The notes beneath the pieces are model-generated. The model had not been told where the DNA came from. It saw only the letters and a program-made list of their open reading frames with translations, and made no database searches. This document shows, in pieces, positions 31,424-42,504 of a stretch of DNA of 64,000 bases. Each line of letters begins with the position of its first letter. Position 1 is the first letter of the stretch. The position numbers were made by a program, and so were the translations under genes. The DNA is from Eudorina sp. 2006-703-Eu-15 (taxonomy: Eukaryota; Chlorophyta; Chlorophyceae; Chlamydomonadales; Volvocaceae). The DNA is taken from positions 62,001-126,000 of the forward strand of contig BDSI01000126.1 of assembly GCA_003117195.1 (NCBI GenBank), given 5' to 3'.

Positions 31424-34018
31424 ATGGCGGCTACTCGTTTGCTGTTTTTAAGTTTGGGGCTCGCGTGCGCGGCAGCTGCTAGAGACTTCAACAGAGGCAA
31501 GGGACAGCTCAAGCTTGACCTGGATGGGAGGCTTGATCCACAGCTGCTAGAACCTTTGAAAGATGTTCCCGGAAGCTTGCCTGTCGTGCTCTGGCACGGC
31601 ATGGGTAAGCCGGGTCGCGTCGTTTGCCCAGCGTCACGTAAAACGTGACAGTATCTCATATCGGTTCCGCAGCGCATTTGCAGGTGATTCATGCTGTGCT
31701 CCTTACAGCATTGGAGCAGTCGCCAAAGTGATTGAAGCAAAGCTCGGTGCGTGTATACGGGCACATTACCCTGCAGCTCGGCGACGCGAGCGCTAAAGCA
31801 GAATTTCATACTGCCATGTTATACCTCGGAAGTTTAACTTGTAAATTTCTAAGAAATCCTTTTCCAGTGTTGCTTCGGACCAAACGGCCGTGACGCCGTA
31901 CAACTCTCAACCCACGCCCGTTGCATTCGTCGCAGGCGTGTTTGTACACAGCGTCAACACTGGTAGCAGCGAGTTCAGCGATGTCCTCAGCAGCTACTGG
32001 GGAGACGTCAATGACCAGGTCAGAGGCTCAGAGCGGCGGGGTGTCGCCACAACCCACGTGTTCATCACATGCCGGGTGTCAAACCACTTATCCAGAACTC
32101 TGAGCAAGTGAGCATACAGCAACCCAAGTCATAGACTTGACCCATTCATGTACGGCACTAGGGACATTGAGGCATAAGACATCCTCCTAGAGTTAAGCGC
32201 GCGAAGGCCGTAACAGGACAGCACAGCAGCATCTAAATCATCGATTGCACCTCACTCTGGGCGTGGCGCACCATCCGCCGCACCACGCACGCAGGTTGCC
32301 ACGGTGTGCGCTCAGCTCCGGAACCTGACTCAGCTGAGCGGCGGCTACAACGCAGTGGGCTTCTCCCAGGGCGGCCAGTTCCTGCGGGTGAGAGGGGACG
32401 GGTGTGTGGGCGTGGACGCGGGTACGTGGGTGAACAAGCGGGTGGATGCCGTCTGTGGACCTTTACATTCTAAGAACACGCGCTCGAACACCCCCGGAAC
32501 GACCCACCCCGCAGGCGGTGGCGGAGCGCTGCCAGCACACCGGCGGTCCCCGCATGCGCACCTTGATCACCCTGGGGGCGCAGCACCAGGGGGTCATGAA
32601 CGTACCCGGCTGCAGGTGAGCTGGGAGGCGGCGGCGGGGTGGGTGCAAGCTGGTGCCGGGGCGGTGCGTGCCGGGGCGGTGCGTGCCGGGGCGGTGCGTG
32701 CTAGGGCCGGGGCAGGTGGGCGTGCACCGTAAGGGCGACAAGTTCATCCATGGCGGCTGGCTGATGTTGCCGTACCGTGAGTCACGATGTCGAAGAGAGT
32801 CCAAGCCTGAGGGAGGTTGAGAACAGCTGGAATTGGCCACGCCCGCGCCCGCGCGCACGCCCACGCCCACGCCCACGCCCACGCCCACGCCCACGCCCAC
32901 GCCCACGCCCACGCCCACGCCCACGCCCACGCCCACGCCCACGCCCACGCCCACGCCCACGCCCACGCGCACGCCCACGCCCACGCTCACGCCCGCGCCC
33001 GCGCCCTTGTGTTTTCCGCCGACATTCTCCCTCAGGACCCTCCCGCTGAACTCCAGCCACGGCGCGTGCCACGTGATGCAGCAGCTGCTGGGAGCGGGCG
33101 CGTACCTGCCGTACGTTCGCGACCACGTCGTACAGGCGCAGTATTTCAAGGACCCGCTGCGACTGCCCGAGTACCTGGCTGCCAACCCCTTTCTGCCCGA
33201 CATCAACAACGAGCGCGGACCCGAGGGTCGCAACCCGCTATATGGCACCAACTTGGCCTCCCTGGATCGGTTGGTGCTGTACCGCTTTACCAAGGACGAC
33301 ACGGGTACGAAGAGGCTGTTGAAGGGCCGCGCCATCCGTCTCTTGTCCGCACTCCCTCCCACGCCAAGTATCCCCTGCCATACACCGATCTCCATAGCCA
33401 CACAGAACATGAGCACGACGGCCATGACCACGCACGGCATTTTCCCACTCTTGACCAGCAGTTTGTTTGTGGGTGCTGCTGCATCCTTTTTTGAATGTGC
33501 CTGCGCCCGGCAGTTGGTAGCTTGGTACGGCACTTTCCTGCACAGCCGTTACACCTCAAACTTGCACTGCACAACCGACACCCCGTGTGTCGTTGTACCG
33601 TACACTTGCACAACCGACACCCCGTGTGTCATTGTACCGTAAACTTGCACAACTGACACACCGTGTGTCGTTGCCTCTCAACTCACGACCATCTGAGCAA
33701 CTTTCACGACCTTCCTTCATCCGGTCGTATCAACCGATCAACCTGACCAAGCCAACCGACCCAACCCACCCAACTACCCACACAGTCGTTCCCCGAGACA
33801 GCGCCTGGTTCTCCTTCTTCGACGGAGGCCGGCTGATACCCCTCCGCGAGCAGCCGCTGTACATAGAGGACTGGATTGGGCTGCGGTCGTTGGACGAACG
33901 GGGCCGGTTGATAATGGACGAGATACCGGGGGTGCACATGCAGTTCACCTTGCAGTGGTTTGCAGACAACGTCATCGCCAAGTACCTGGCAGGGCAGCCG
34001 GCGCCGGCACGTCGCTAG
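31424..34018 (+). CDS. PPT1: Palmitoyl-protein thioesterase 1
   Basis: Seven exons: 31424-31604, 31684-31746, 31936-32018, 32295-32387, 32515-32615, 33036-33304, 33786-34018, giving 340 residues in consistent phase. PPT1 removes thioester-linked fatty acids from cysteines of proteins during lysosomal/vacuolar breakdown. Seen: a signal peptide (about residues 1-20), [12 protein letters not shown], the nucleophile motif GFSQGG with Ser at about 133, the acid region [15 protein letters not shown] with Asp at about 262, and GVHMQ with His at about 314. These match the PPT1 alpha/beta-hydrolase triad and its usual order, and the length is close to animal PPT1 plus a slightly longer tail. An in-frame ATG at 31409 would add five residues. 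A (CCCACG)n array fills much of the fifth intron. Nearest downstream TGTAA is far (34895-34899), inside a repeat. Confidence 0.93.
32838..33005. repeat. (CCCACG)n satellite
   Basis: About 165 bases of hexanucleotide repeat in the PPT1 intron between exons 32515-32615 and 33036-33304. Frames reading Pro-Thr, Ala-His or Gly-Arg across it are artefacts. Confidence 0.95.
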
Positions 34019-34619
34019 AGCGCCGCCACCCTGCAGCGTGCCACTGCCCTCTGGGGCATCGCACGGTGTGCCGTACGGTGGTAGGTGTTGCTGGTCGCTT
34101 TGTATGACGTGCCGCGGTAACTGGTTGCAGTACTTACTGCAGCAGTAACTGCTTGGCAGTACTTGGATGCGGTACGTGTTTTCGGCAGCACATGTTGCGA
34201 TGCGTGCTGCAGACCTAGCCTTACTTGACGGGGTCATTTCGCTGCGCTGCTTTTCCCGGCGGAGCGCCGCGGGGGGTATCCCTGGCAGCGTGGCAGGTAT
34301 CCCGATGACCGGGTCAGCGGCAACAACTATTCGGGCAGCAGTACCCGGTGTGGCAACGGTTGGGGCAACGCGACCAGGGCCTGCGGGCGGCTGCCAAGGG
34401 AGTCCACATCACCCAACCCTCCTGCTGAGCCTCCTTTGGTTGGGCCGCAAGGGGTGCGGTGCTCGGAGGACCGCAACAATGCGCCGAATCCGTATCAGGG
34501 TGTACCGCTGCAAACGCCAAACAGGATGCGGGGCGTCCATCATCTGAGAGGACAGAGACCGGGTCGTACCACGTTACCTGGCGCAGCTGCGAGGGGGCCG
34601 CCGCGGCCCGGGTGCCGCC

Positions 34620-34670
34620 CTGTCAGGCCGTATGACTGCTCTCTGACGTATCATGTGCCTACCCGTGACT
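34620..34670 (+). repeat. 51-base direct repeat, copy 1
   Basis: CTGTCAGGCCGTATGACTGC... ending CCCGTGACT is repeated exactly at 35240-35290. The copies sit immediately before and after the first 572-base repeat, overlapping it by two bases and one base. Confidence 0.95.
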
Positions 34671-35240
34671 GGGAAAGCATGCGCGAAGAAGAAAAGAGAC
34701 TCCTCAGCGCATGCGCGCACGTTGGCTGTTCCATTGAAAGGAGTCTGCATCAACATAAGATCAGAAATAACGTGCCATCGTGGAAGCAGCAGAAACGCTG
34801 TTGTAGGTTCGCGACACCGGAGGCAAGGCCGAAGGTAGGATCAGCTGGCTGGTCCGTTGCAGAAGCGACGCCGCGCAGCTGTCCATAACGCTGATGTAAG
34901 CACTATGCGTGCAAATGATGACAATGGAACAAGGGCTCGGTCCAGGAGATGAATGATGTGATGAATGACCTTACATGTCTCTTCCGCTAGGCCAGGTCCA
35001 TAACCTAACGAAAGGGGCCTACTGGTTGCTCATCGGCTATTGCCGAAGAGCAAATCGAGACAAAGCACCAAGGCAAAGCCTCGACCTAAATCACAAGACA
35101 AACAAGTACGACACTCTACCATCAGTGATGGTCCCGAAACCAAAGGAAACGGACAACCGAATCACACAACAACTCACAATAACCGCACATAACCGAATTG
35201 GAGCAGTAAACTGACGGGTGCAGTCAATCGGCGTGACAGC
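34669..35240 (+). repeat. 572-base direct repeat, copy 1
   Basis: Identical as far as I can see to 35901-36472 (offset 1232 bases). It starts CTGGGAAAGCATGCGCGAAG and ends CGGCGTGACAGC. The longest frames (69-79 codons) show no known motif. A TGTAA lies at 34895-34899. Identity of the copies implies a very recent duplication or ongoing conversion. Confidence 0.97.
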
Positions 35241-35290
35241 TGTCAGGCCGTATGACTGCTCTCTGACGTATCATGTGCCTACCCGTGACT
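35240..35290 (+). repeat. 51-base direct repeat, copy 2
   Basis: Exact copy of 34620-34670. Here it is followed by CCCCCCCCAGC instead of the 572-base repeat. Confidence 0.95.
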
Positions 35291-35900
35291 CCCCCCCCAG
35301 CGTGCAACGCAGTAGCAAAGCTGGAAAGATGGGTTCCAGGTGGTGTGGTGTGGATGCGTGAGGTAATTGCGTCCAAATGCGGCAATAAGCGACCAGCATG
35401 CGTAGCTGGCAATATGAAGTACATGGCGACCGAGACCCGAAATGTACGACAAGTACGGCATGCTCAGACGGTGTCCGACATGATGGCAACAGACTCGCAA
35501 CAGGGAACACCAACGGCGCGGCTACTGATGCAGTCAATCAAATGGGCCAGCAGCAAACAAGGCACAAACACAAAGCACGGTGTATGCTCCAGCTGGTCTA
35601 CACGAAAGGCTAAGCACAAGGCGTGGCCCGGGATCTAGCGCTGGCGACTTTGGCACGGGCATTCCCACAGACAGCAAAACACGCGGGCATCACCTCCGAA
35701 CGCGGCCTGGGCTGCACACGCATGACCTCAGAACTCTCACGTCGGGCGATTCCAACTGGATGGAGCACCAAAATGACGACTGCCGAACGGAACGGCTAAG
35801 AAGTCGCCGACATACCAAATCGCTCGGCACCATTGACAACTGTCATTCAGCAACCATCATTTGATCACGCTTGACAATACAAGCGCTTTGTCTCGATTTG
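35291..35900. other. 610-base insert (or segment lost from copy 1) between repeat blocks
   Basis: This segment separates the second 51-base repeat from the second 572-base repeat; in copy 1 those two blocks are adjacent. It is bordered by CT on both sides. Its last bases (35885-35902, GCTTTGTCTCGATTTGCT) are the exact reverse complement of 35049-35066 inside the 572-base repeat. No terminal inverted repeats and no coding sense were seen. Confidence 0.75.
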
Positions 35901-36472
35901 CTGGGAAAGCATGCGCGAAGAAGAAAAGAGACTCCTCAGCGCATGCGCGCACGTTGGCTGTTCCATTGAAAGGAGTCTGCATCAACATAAGATCAGAAAT
36001 AACGTGCCATCGTGGAAGCAGCAGAAACGCTGTTGTAGGTTCGCGACACCGGAGGCAAGGCCGAAGGTAGGATCAGCTGGCTGGTCCGTTGCAGAAGCGA
36101 CGCCGCGCAGCTGTCCATAACGCTGATGTAAGCACTATGCGTGCAAATGATGACAATGGAACAAGGGCTCGGTCCAGGAGATGAATGATGTGATGAATGA
36201 CCTTACATGTCTCTTCCGCTAGGCCAGGTCCATAACCTAACGAAAGGGGCCTACTGGTTGCTCATCGGCTATTGCCGAAGAGCAAATCGAGACAAAGCAC
36301 CAAGGCAAAGCCTCGACCTAAATCACAAGACAAACAAGTACGACACTCTACCATCAGTGATGGTCCCGAAACCAAAGGAAACGGACAACCGAATCACACA
36401 ACAACTCACAATAACCGCACATAACCGAATTGGAGCAGTAAACTGACGGGTGCAGTCAATCGGCGTGACAGC
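35901..36472 (+). repeat. 572-base direct repeat, copy 2
   Basis: Second copy of 34669-35240. After it the sequence diverges (CCTGCGTGG rather than the 51-base repeat). Confidence 0.97.
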
Positions 36473-37129
36473 CCTGCGTGGTGTCGCGGGGTTTGCGATG
36501 TTCACCACTGTTGGTAGCGCTCGTCATGGGAGATGGCAGCGGATCGATTTGCGCGTCGTGGCCCGAGGGGCGCTGTTTGGTGGTGACCTATGCGCCGGCT
36601 TGAGACGCCTTGACGGCCTGTGTCGTAATTGTGGTAAAACAGCGCTGTGGGACTACAATGGGGCTTCCACACCCAGGTGCATGAAAAGGCCAGGGGCGTA
36701 GCCAACAGAGGGCCACGAGGGCGTCTGGGATGTCGCGAAACGGCGTATAGGGCAGCAGTCAGATCCTTCGCCACTATTGTCAAAGCTAGGGTGAAGTGCA
36801 TCTGCTGCCGCCAGGCGCCTAATCGAGTCCCAACACGCTGGGAGCTCGGCTGGTGGTGTCGTGTTGGGAAGGAATCGTGAACGAGGGGTTGTCGACAAGC
36901 GCTTCCAAAATTAGTCGGACGATCTGGTCTTGATGTCTGACAGCCGCTGCATCAACCGCGCCTCTGGCGGCCCTGCGGAATGGCTGTGTGTACGGAGCGG
37001 TGTCGCTCGCGTCAGTATGATATCCTACACAGAACCGCCTGCAGTTGAGGACCCACACGGACACGAGCACATAGACACGAACACATACACACACACCCCA
37101 TTGTGCAGCGTTTAATAAACGCTTTTGGT

Positions 37130-37480
37130 GGTCAGGTCAGCACGCGCATGCAGTGGCCTAGCGTGGAGACCGCCGCCCACCGCCGGCCACGCAAGGGCCT
37201 GTCGCAATAGAACCGCAAGCAAGCTTCTCCCGTTCCGCCCGTTCATTGATGTAATGTGCGGGACAGAGAGCGCGGGTCCAAATCCTTCCTGTTGTGCACC
37301 CTGGCCTCTCCGGTGTGCAGCTTAGGCCGTTCGCTGCCGTTGCTGTTGCATAGGGCCATCTTCGAAGTCGCCCCTGCTGCACCCGAGGACAACACGTGCG
37401 AGCAGCCGGCCGTGGCGGCGGCAAGGGCATGAGGGCAGCCGCATGCGGGCAGCCAGCTGCGGCTTCTTCAGTCCCTTCGA
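37130..37480 (-). pseudogene. Decayed copy of the 3' end of the CYP97A-like gene
   Basis: Aligned by eye with 42265-42690: shared blocks include CTTCTCCCGTTC, GGACAGAG, AATCCTTCCTGT, GTTGCTGTTGC and GCAGCCGCATGCGG followed by CAGCCAGCTGC. On the minus strand it retains the [10 protein letters not shown] piece of the P450 alanine-rich tail and its 3' UTR. It is full of small gaps and lacks the upstream P450 exons. Same orientation as the functional gene about 5 kb downstream. Confidence 0.65.
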
Positions 37481-38040
37481 GCAAACCAACCCTACTGTTT
37501 GCGGCCACGGCCCCACGTCACCGCTTCCGAATTCCGCTCCCGCCAGTCCCGCCCTAGCTCCGTTCAGTTCGGCTCAGCCACGTATGCTGGGGCCTTGCAG
37601 GCGGTCCAAGATCCCGCTTTAGTTGAATGTTCAACAATCCATGAACTCTGCAACGTTTCCAGGAACTAAACACTTGAACGGAGCTTTATCCACAAACAAT
37701 TATTTTGCGTTTCTGAGCAACAGGCACGGGATAGAGTCGGTAAAGGTAAGGTACCGTCGCGTCCAAACCAAATCGCCTGCAGCTCGTCCTGTTGCGATAT
37801 TATACGTGCGCAGATGTACATAGTTTTGAAAGGGTAGATGCATGGCCGTTGCATTTGTCATTTCCATTTTGAGTTGTACGGTAATGCAACTTCCGTCCCT
37901 GATATGAACAGCGTGCTTCCCAACTACTACTTACTCAGCAATCCTTACCGCAGTCCGACCTCTCAACAAGCTTATTGCAAGAGTCCGGTTCCCTTTCTTT
38001 TGTTTTGCAACTTCTTGATCGGGTTAGGGCGCTTGTGACA

Positions 38041-40619
38041 ATGAAGATTGCTTGCATCGGCGCTGGCTATGTGGGTGGACCCACGATGGCGATGGTGGCC
38101 CTGAAGTGCCCCGAAATTGAGGTGGGCAACAACGCGCTTAATGGATCCTGAACCCAAGCCCAGCTTGAGTCATGTTGGTATTTCGCGCTTTTCAGGTCGT
38201 CGTCGTGGATATCAACGAGGAGCGTATCAAGGCCTGGAACAGCGACAAGCTGCCGAGTAGGTGCCAAGGGTTATACGGTGGGATGTTGATCAAATGCGTA
38301 ACAACTCGCTGAATACCATGGTCTGTCCTACTCAACAGTTTACGAGCCTGGCTTGCTGGAGGTGGTTCAAGGATGCCGTGGCCGCAACCTGTTCTTCTCC
38401 ACGGATACTAAGAAGCACGTTGGCGAGGCTGACATCGTCTTCGTCAGGTGTGGTTCCATGGAAGACCCGGTTGCTTCTCTAACTGACTGGGTACATAATA
38501 AGCATAGGGCTTTAAGCATCCCCTGCTATCATTGGTTGCTTCGACAAGTTGGGGACTGGGTCTATGTGTCCTCCCGATAACCCCACCCCCTGATATGGGT
38601 CGCAGTGTCAACACCCCGACGAAAACCCACGGTATTGGCGCTGGCAAGGCCGCCGACCTGACGTACTGGGAGGGGGCCGCCCGCCTCATTGCGTCGGTGG
38701 CTACCAGCAGCAAGATTGTCGTGGAAAAGTCAACTGTGCCCGTCAAGACCGCGGAGGCCATTGGCAAGGTGCGTCGCGCACGACGCCGCGATTTGTACGT
38801 CTTTTCTGACACACCGGAAAGAGACGTCTATTGTGAAGCAGCCGCTGTTTATCCCGAAGACATGCTTCTCAGTTCACATCTGCTTGACTGAAATGGGTCG
38901 CCCTGCGTGTAGGTGCTCAAGCGCAACTGCCAGGACCCTAACGTTCAGTTCGAGATCCTGTCCAACCCCGAGTTCCTGGCTGAGGGGACGGCCATGGAAG
39001 ACCTGCAATGCCCAGATCGCGTAAGTGTCTTCTAGTGTCTCTTGCTACCACCGGCAGGCCTACCACGGCGCTCTTCACGTTTGGGAAGCAAGCGTTCGTG
39101 GCGCAATCAGTTTCATTCTTGAGCTTGGCTCAACTGAAGTATGCTACCACGGCCTAGCATGGCGCATGATTACCAAGATAGCTTCTAGCGCGCGCTTTAG
39201 GGTCACATGGGTCCCGAGGCGAACTAGTAATCCACAAACGGGTTCTGACGGCCTGCCAGATTTGCCGCCATTCAAGCCGGTGTGCCCATCTGACAATCCA
39301 CACAGGTGTTGATCGGTGGTGCGGACACGGAGAGCGGCAGGAAGGCCATTGAGACGCTGGCGTCTGTGTATGCGCACTGGATTCCCCGTGAGCGCATCCT
39401 GACGGCAAACCTCTGGTCGGCTGAGCTTGCGAAGCTGACGGCCAACGCTTTCCTGGCTCAACGCATTTCATCCATCAACGCGATCTCAGCGCTGTGCGAG
39501 GCCACTGGTGCGGATGTGCAGCAGGTGGCGCACGCCATCGGTACTGACAGCCGCATTGGCCCCAAGTTCCTGAACGCCTCGGTGGGCTTCGGTGGCTCGT
39601 GCTTCCAGAAGGACATCCTGAACTTGTGCTACGTGTGCGAGTCCGTTGGCCTCAAGGAGGTGGCCGAGTACTGGTAAGAGCGAGTGTCGGCAGCTTTTGA
39701 GGGCTTCAAAGTCTGCCTGTTGGGCGGCTAATCCTACATACATAACAAAATTGTCTGCGTAGTCGACATGTTTCGAGGATGAAGCTACCATGACAAAGCT
39801 GCCTGGGCAGAAGCTTGGCATGTGTACGGCCGGCGTTATGTACGGCCCTTGTGTTGTCACTACTGAATTAAAAACGGTGGGCATTGGACATTTGCCTCCC
39901 GACAGGTACCAGGTGGTGTCGATGAATGATTTCCAGAAGCAGCGCTTCGTGGAGCGTGTCATCAGCGCCATGTTTAACACAGTCTCCCAGAAGAAGATCG
40001 CCATCTTCGGCTTCGCCTTCAAGAAGGACACCGGCGACACCCGCGAGACCCCGGCCATCGACGTGTGCAAGGGGCTGATCCGCGATGGCGCCAAGGTGTG
40101 CGTGTACGACCCAGAGGTGACGCCGGAGCAGATCTTCCGTGACCTGTCGGCGCCGAAGTTTGAGTGGGACCGCCCGAACTACAGCCGCTCGCAGAGCCAC
40201 ATGCTGGAGAACGTGCAAGTGGTCTCAGACGCTGCCGCCGCCGCTGAGGGCGCACACGCCATCTGCGTCCTGACGGAGTGGGACCAGTTCAAGACGCTCG
40301 ACTTCCAGGTGTGTAGCGGCTTTTCGCGCAACAGTCAGGTGGCCGCAGGGCCTTAGGGATGTTTAGTTGGTCGCAAATACACGTTGCCTGTGAACAAGGT
40401 AGTGGGCAGCTCGTTGCTCTGGCCATAGGCTTGAGGGGCCGCTTGTGATTGTCCTTGGTATGCCGTTGCCGTCCACAGGCAATGTACGACAAGATGACTA
40501 AGCCGGCATTCATCTTCGACGGTCGCAACATCCTGGACCACAACAAGCTGCGGGAGATCGGCTTCATCGTTTACGCGCTGGGCAAGCCGCTGGACCCCTT
40601 CTTGGTCAAGAACTACTAA
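38041..40619 (+). CDS. UGDH: UDP-glucose 6-dehydrogenase
   Basis: Eight exons: 38041-38121, 38196-38256, 38339-38447, 38606-38768, 38913-39020, 39306-39673, 39906-40308, 40479-40619 (TAA), giving 477 residues, close to plant and animal enzymes. The cytosolic enzyme oxidises UDP-glucose twice with NAD+ to UDP-glucuronate, the precursor of UDP-xylose and of wall and matrix polysaccharides. Seen: the NAD-binding GAGYVGGP near the N terminus, [48 protein letters not shown], the dimer-interface region [20 protein letters not shown], the catalytic motif [10 protein letters not shown] with Cys at about 273, [17 protein letters not shown] and FDGRN near the end. Start is the first ATG in frame and gives the canonical [12 protein letters not shown]. 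No fault seen. Confidence 0.96.
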
Positions 40620-41060
40620 GCTGACGTGATCCCTGAGTGCAGAGCGAGGGCTCGGATTGGACTGCATAGTGTGTATTCTGACTTGGTACTTCTGACTTTA
40701 CATTGGCGCCTTGATGGCCATGACCCCATGCTACAGACGCAGATAGGCAAGGACTTGTGACCACGATTAAGGTAGTTATCGTGACCAATACGTTCAATGT
40801 TTGACAGCATGCTGACATGCGTGGCAGAGGGGTTATCCTGACCATTTTTTTTGAGTCCCCTGGTTGCCCAAATGGGTGTTTACCAGGGTCGGAGCACGAC
40901 AAGGGTCACACGTCTAGATCTGGGCTGGTCGTATTCTTCGATCGTGCTAGTGCTTACTGATAATGTCGCGAGCAGCGACTGAGAAGTGGTAGAAATGCAG
41001 TGGTCTGCACGAGTAGCTCTGGCAATGGTGCGGCGGAGTGGTTCTATTTATTGTTTCGCA

Positions 41061-41579
41061 TCATCCACATTTTATGTCCGTAATTTTGCCGTCGAATCGG
41101 GACAACATTTCACTCAAAATCCGCATGGCGGTCTTGTAGCCTGACGAATACCATGACACCGGCGTAGTTTGCCGCGTGGCTCTGTCACAACGCACCAACA
41201 TCCTGCACGCCAGAATGTTCATTTTCAGATCAGAACCTCGAACGCCGCACCCGAATTCCCTGCCCAGGGCCTCCAGGAGCCTCTCGTATAGCACACCGCA
41301 GCGGCGATGGAATGCGGATAAAGCCCCTCTGTATCCACGCCAGGCAAATTTCAGCGAGGGCTGGAGGGCGTCCTTCAATCGCCTATCGCGGCTCAGTAAC
41401 AATCCAGATTCCCATAAAACTGGCGGGGGATGACAACCCCCGTTTGATCCTCCCGTTCTACGTGCGTAGACAGCCCGGAACGGCGTAATGAAGCGGTTCT
41501 TCTCTCTCCCTCTCCATTTTCCCGCCGACGCGGGACGACTAAAAGACGAGTCGCCCCTGCAACGGCGTGTCCGCATCAC
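41061..41579 (-). CDS. Unrecognised open reading frame, 172 codons
   Basis: Single-exon frame rich in Arg, Leu and Cys with mixed, non-repetitive composition (for example CGVLYERLLEALGREFGC). No family recognised, and no upstream or downstream exon evidence. It overlaps the region where the UGDH or P450 3' UTRs may lie, so it may be chance. Listed because its composition is less biased than most chance frames here. Confidence 0.2.
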   Translation of the reverse strand: MMRTRRCRGDSSFSRPASAGKWRGREKNRFITPFRAVYARRTGGSNGGCHPPPVLWESGLLLSRDRRLKDALQPSLKFAWRGYRGALSAFHRRCGVLYERLLEALGREFGCGVRGSDLKMNILACRMLVRCDRATRQTTPVSWYSSGYKTAMRILSEMLSRFDGKITDIKCG

Positions 41580-41921
41580 CGCCTCTGGTTCTCACTCAGA
41601 TACCTAACTCGAACAACAGCTTTGCACCGCTCCTCCGCACCGCTCCTTTCCACAGCACCTCAACGACAGAAGTGCACTCTCCCTCTCATCTCCCAACTAT
41701 GCGACACGACACCTCTGTTAAGAGCGATTCAAATGCCCGACCCACGGGTCATAATTCACCCCATCCAGGACAGCAGACCTCGCAGCAGGCCTTCCCAAGC
41801 AGCAGGGCACAGGCAACTCTGCTGGAACTAACTTCGGCCTTGTTTGCCGGCCCCTGCGCGACCAGAGAGCCGCCGTCCGCCTGGCAATGCAAGCATCACT
41901 GCTGCGGTCAGCACCACTCCC

Positions 41922-41926
41922 TTACA
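41922..41926 (-). promoter_or_regulatory. Candidate TGTAA polyadenylation signal of the P450 gene
   Basis: TTACA on the plus strand is TGTAA on the minus strand. It is the first such pentamer after the P450 stop at 42505, giving a 3' UTR of about 580 bases. Confidence 0.4.
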
Positions 41927-42504
41927 CCACATACCTCGCCTAGCCGCGTCCTGCGTCACTGCTCTCGCCCGGAGCTGCCCCTATCAAGACCACGACCGAA
42001 GCAGCCCAGGCACCTAGATTGCCCGACACCGACGTCAGCGAGCAATCAGCCCGTCGGCCTCGCCCCTGGCGGTGAGCTCTGCAAATCCCAGCCTGGACGC
42101 CTGGACCAGGACCCACGAGTCAGTATAAATGCCTAGCCGATGCACACGGGAGCACATCTTCTCACACTCAAGACACAATGCCACACACGATATCTTCACA
42201 CGCGTGCACCCGCACTGCCGTACTGTACATCTTTGTAATCTGTCAAGAGCCACAAGGCCCGTCGTGTGGCGTTCAGGTCATGAGCCCGCGGCATGCCGCA
42301 GCACAGCGTGGCGACCGCACCCGGCCCGCCAGCCTCGCCACCGCCTTCGTGCTACATCAGAACCGCAGCCCCGCTTCTCCCGTTCGACTCGTTTTCATTA
42401 CTTTGCAACGTGCAGGACAGAGCGCCCGGGTCCCAATCCTTCCTGTGATCCTGTCGTTGACTTCTCCGCTGGGCCCTCTCACGCCCTTTGGATGCGTGCG
42501 CCGC

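Larger units (their letters stand above)
34019..38040. other. Repeat-rich spacer between PPT1 and UGDH
   Basis: No phase-consistent gene was recognised. Its notable contents are the 572-base duplication (34669-35240 and 35901-36472), the 51-base repeats bordering it (34620-34670, 35240-35290), the degraded P450 3' end copy (37130-37480), and AT-richer DNA before UGDH (about 37620-38040), which should hold the UGDH promoter and 5' UTR. Short frames such as 34167-34547 and 36450-36701 show no known motif. Confidence 0.6.
40620..42504. other. Spacer between the convergent UGDH and P450 genes
   Basis: Holds both 3' UTRs. A reverse-strand TGTAA (TTACA at 41922-41926) about 580 bases past the P450 stop could end that transcript; no TGTAA was seen soon after UGDH. 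A minus-strand frame at 41061-41579 (172 codons) has no recognised motif. A TATAAA at 42124-42129 on the plus strand precedes only a frame antisense to the P450 tail. Confidence 0.55.

Noticed and set aside
32716..32777. Frame [19 protein letters not shown] inside the fifth PPT1 intron considered as an exon
   Set aside because: The neighbouring exons join in phase without it, and it matches no part of the PPT1 pattern.
32463..33642. Frames of 225-356 codons with Ala-His, Pro-Thr or Gly-Val repeats
   Set aside because: They come from the (CCCACG)n array in a PPT1 intron.
34669..36472. 572-base copies considered as LTRs of a retrotransposon
   Set aside because: The copies do not start TG and end CA, no target-site duplication was found outside them, and the 51-base block arrangement fits tandem duplication better.
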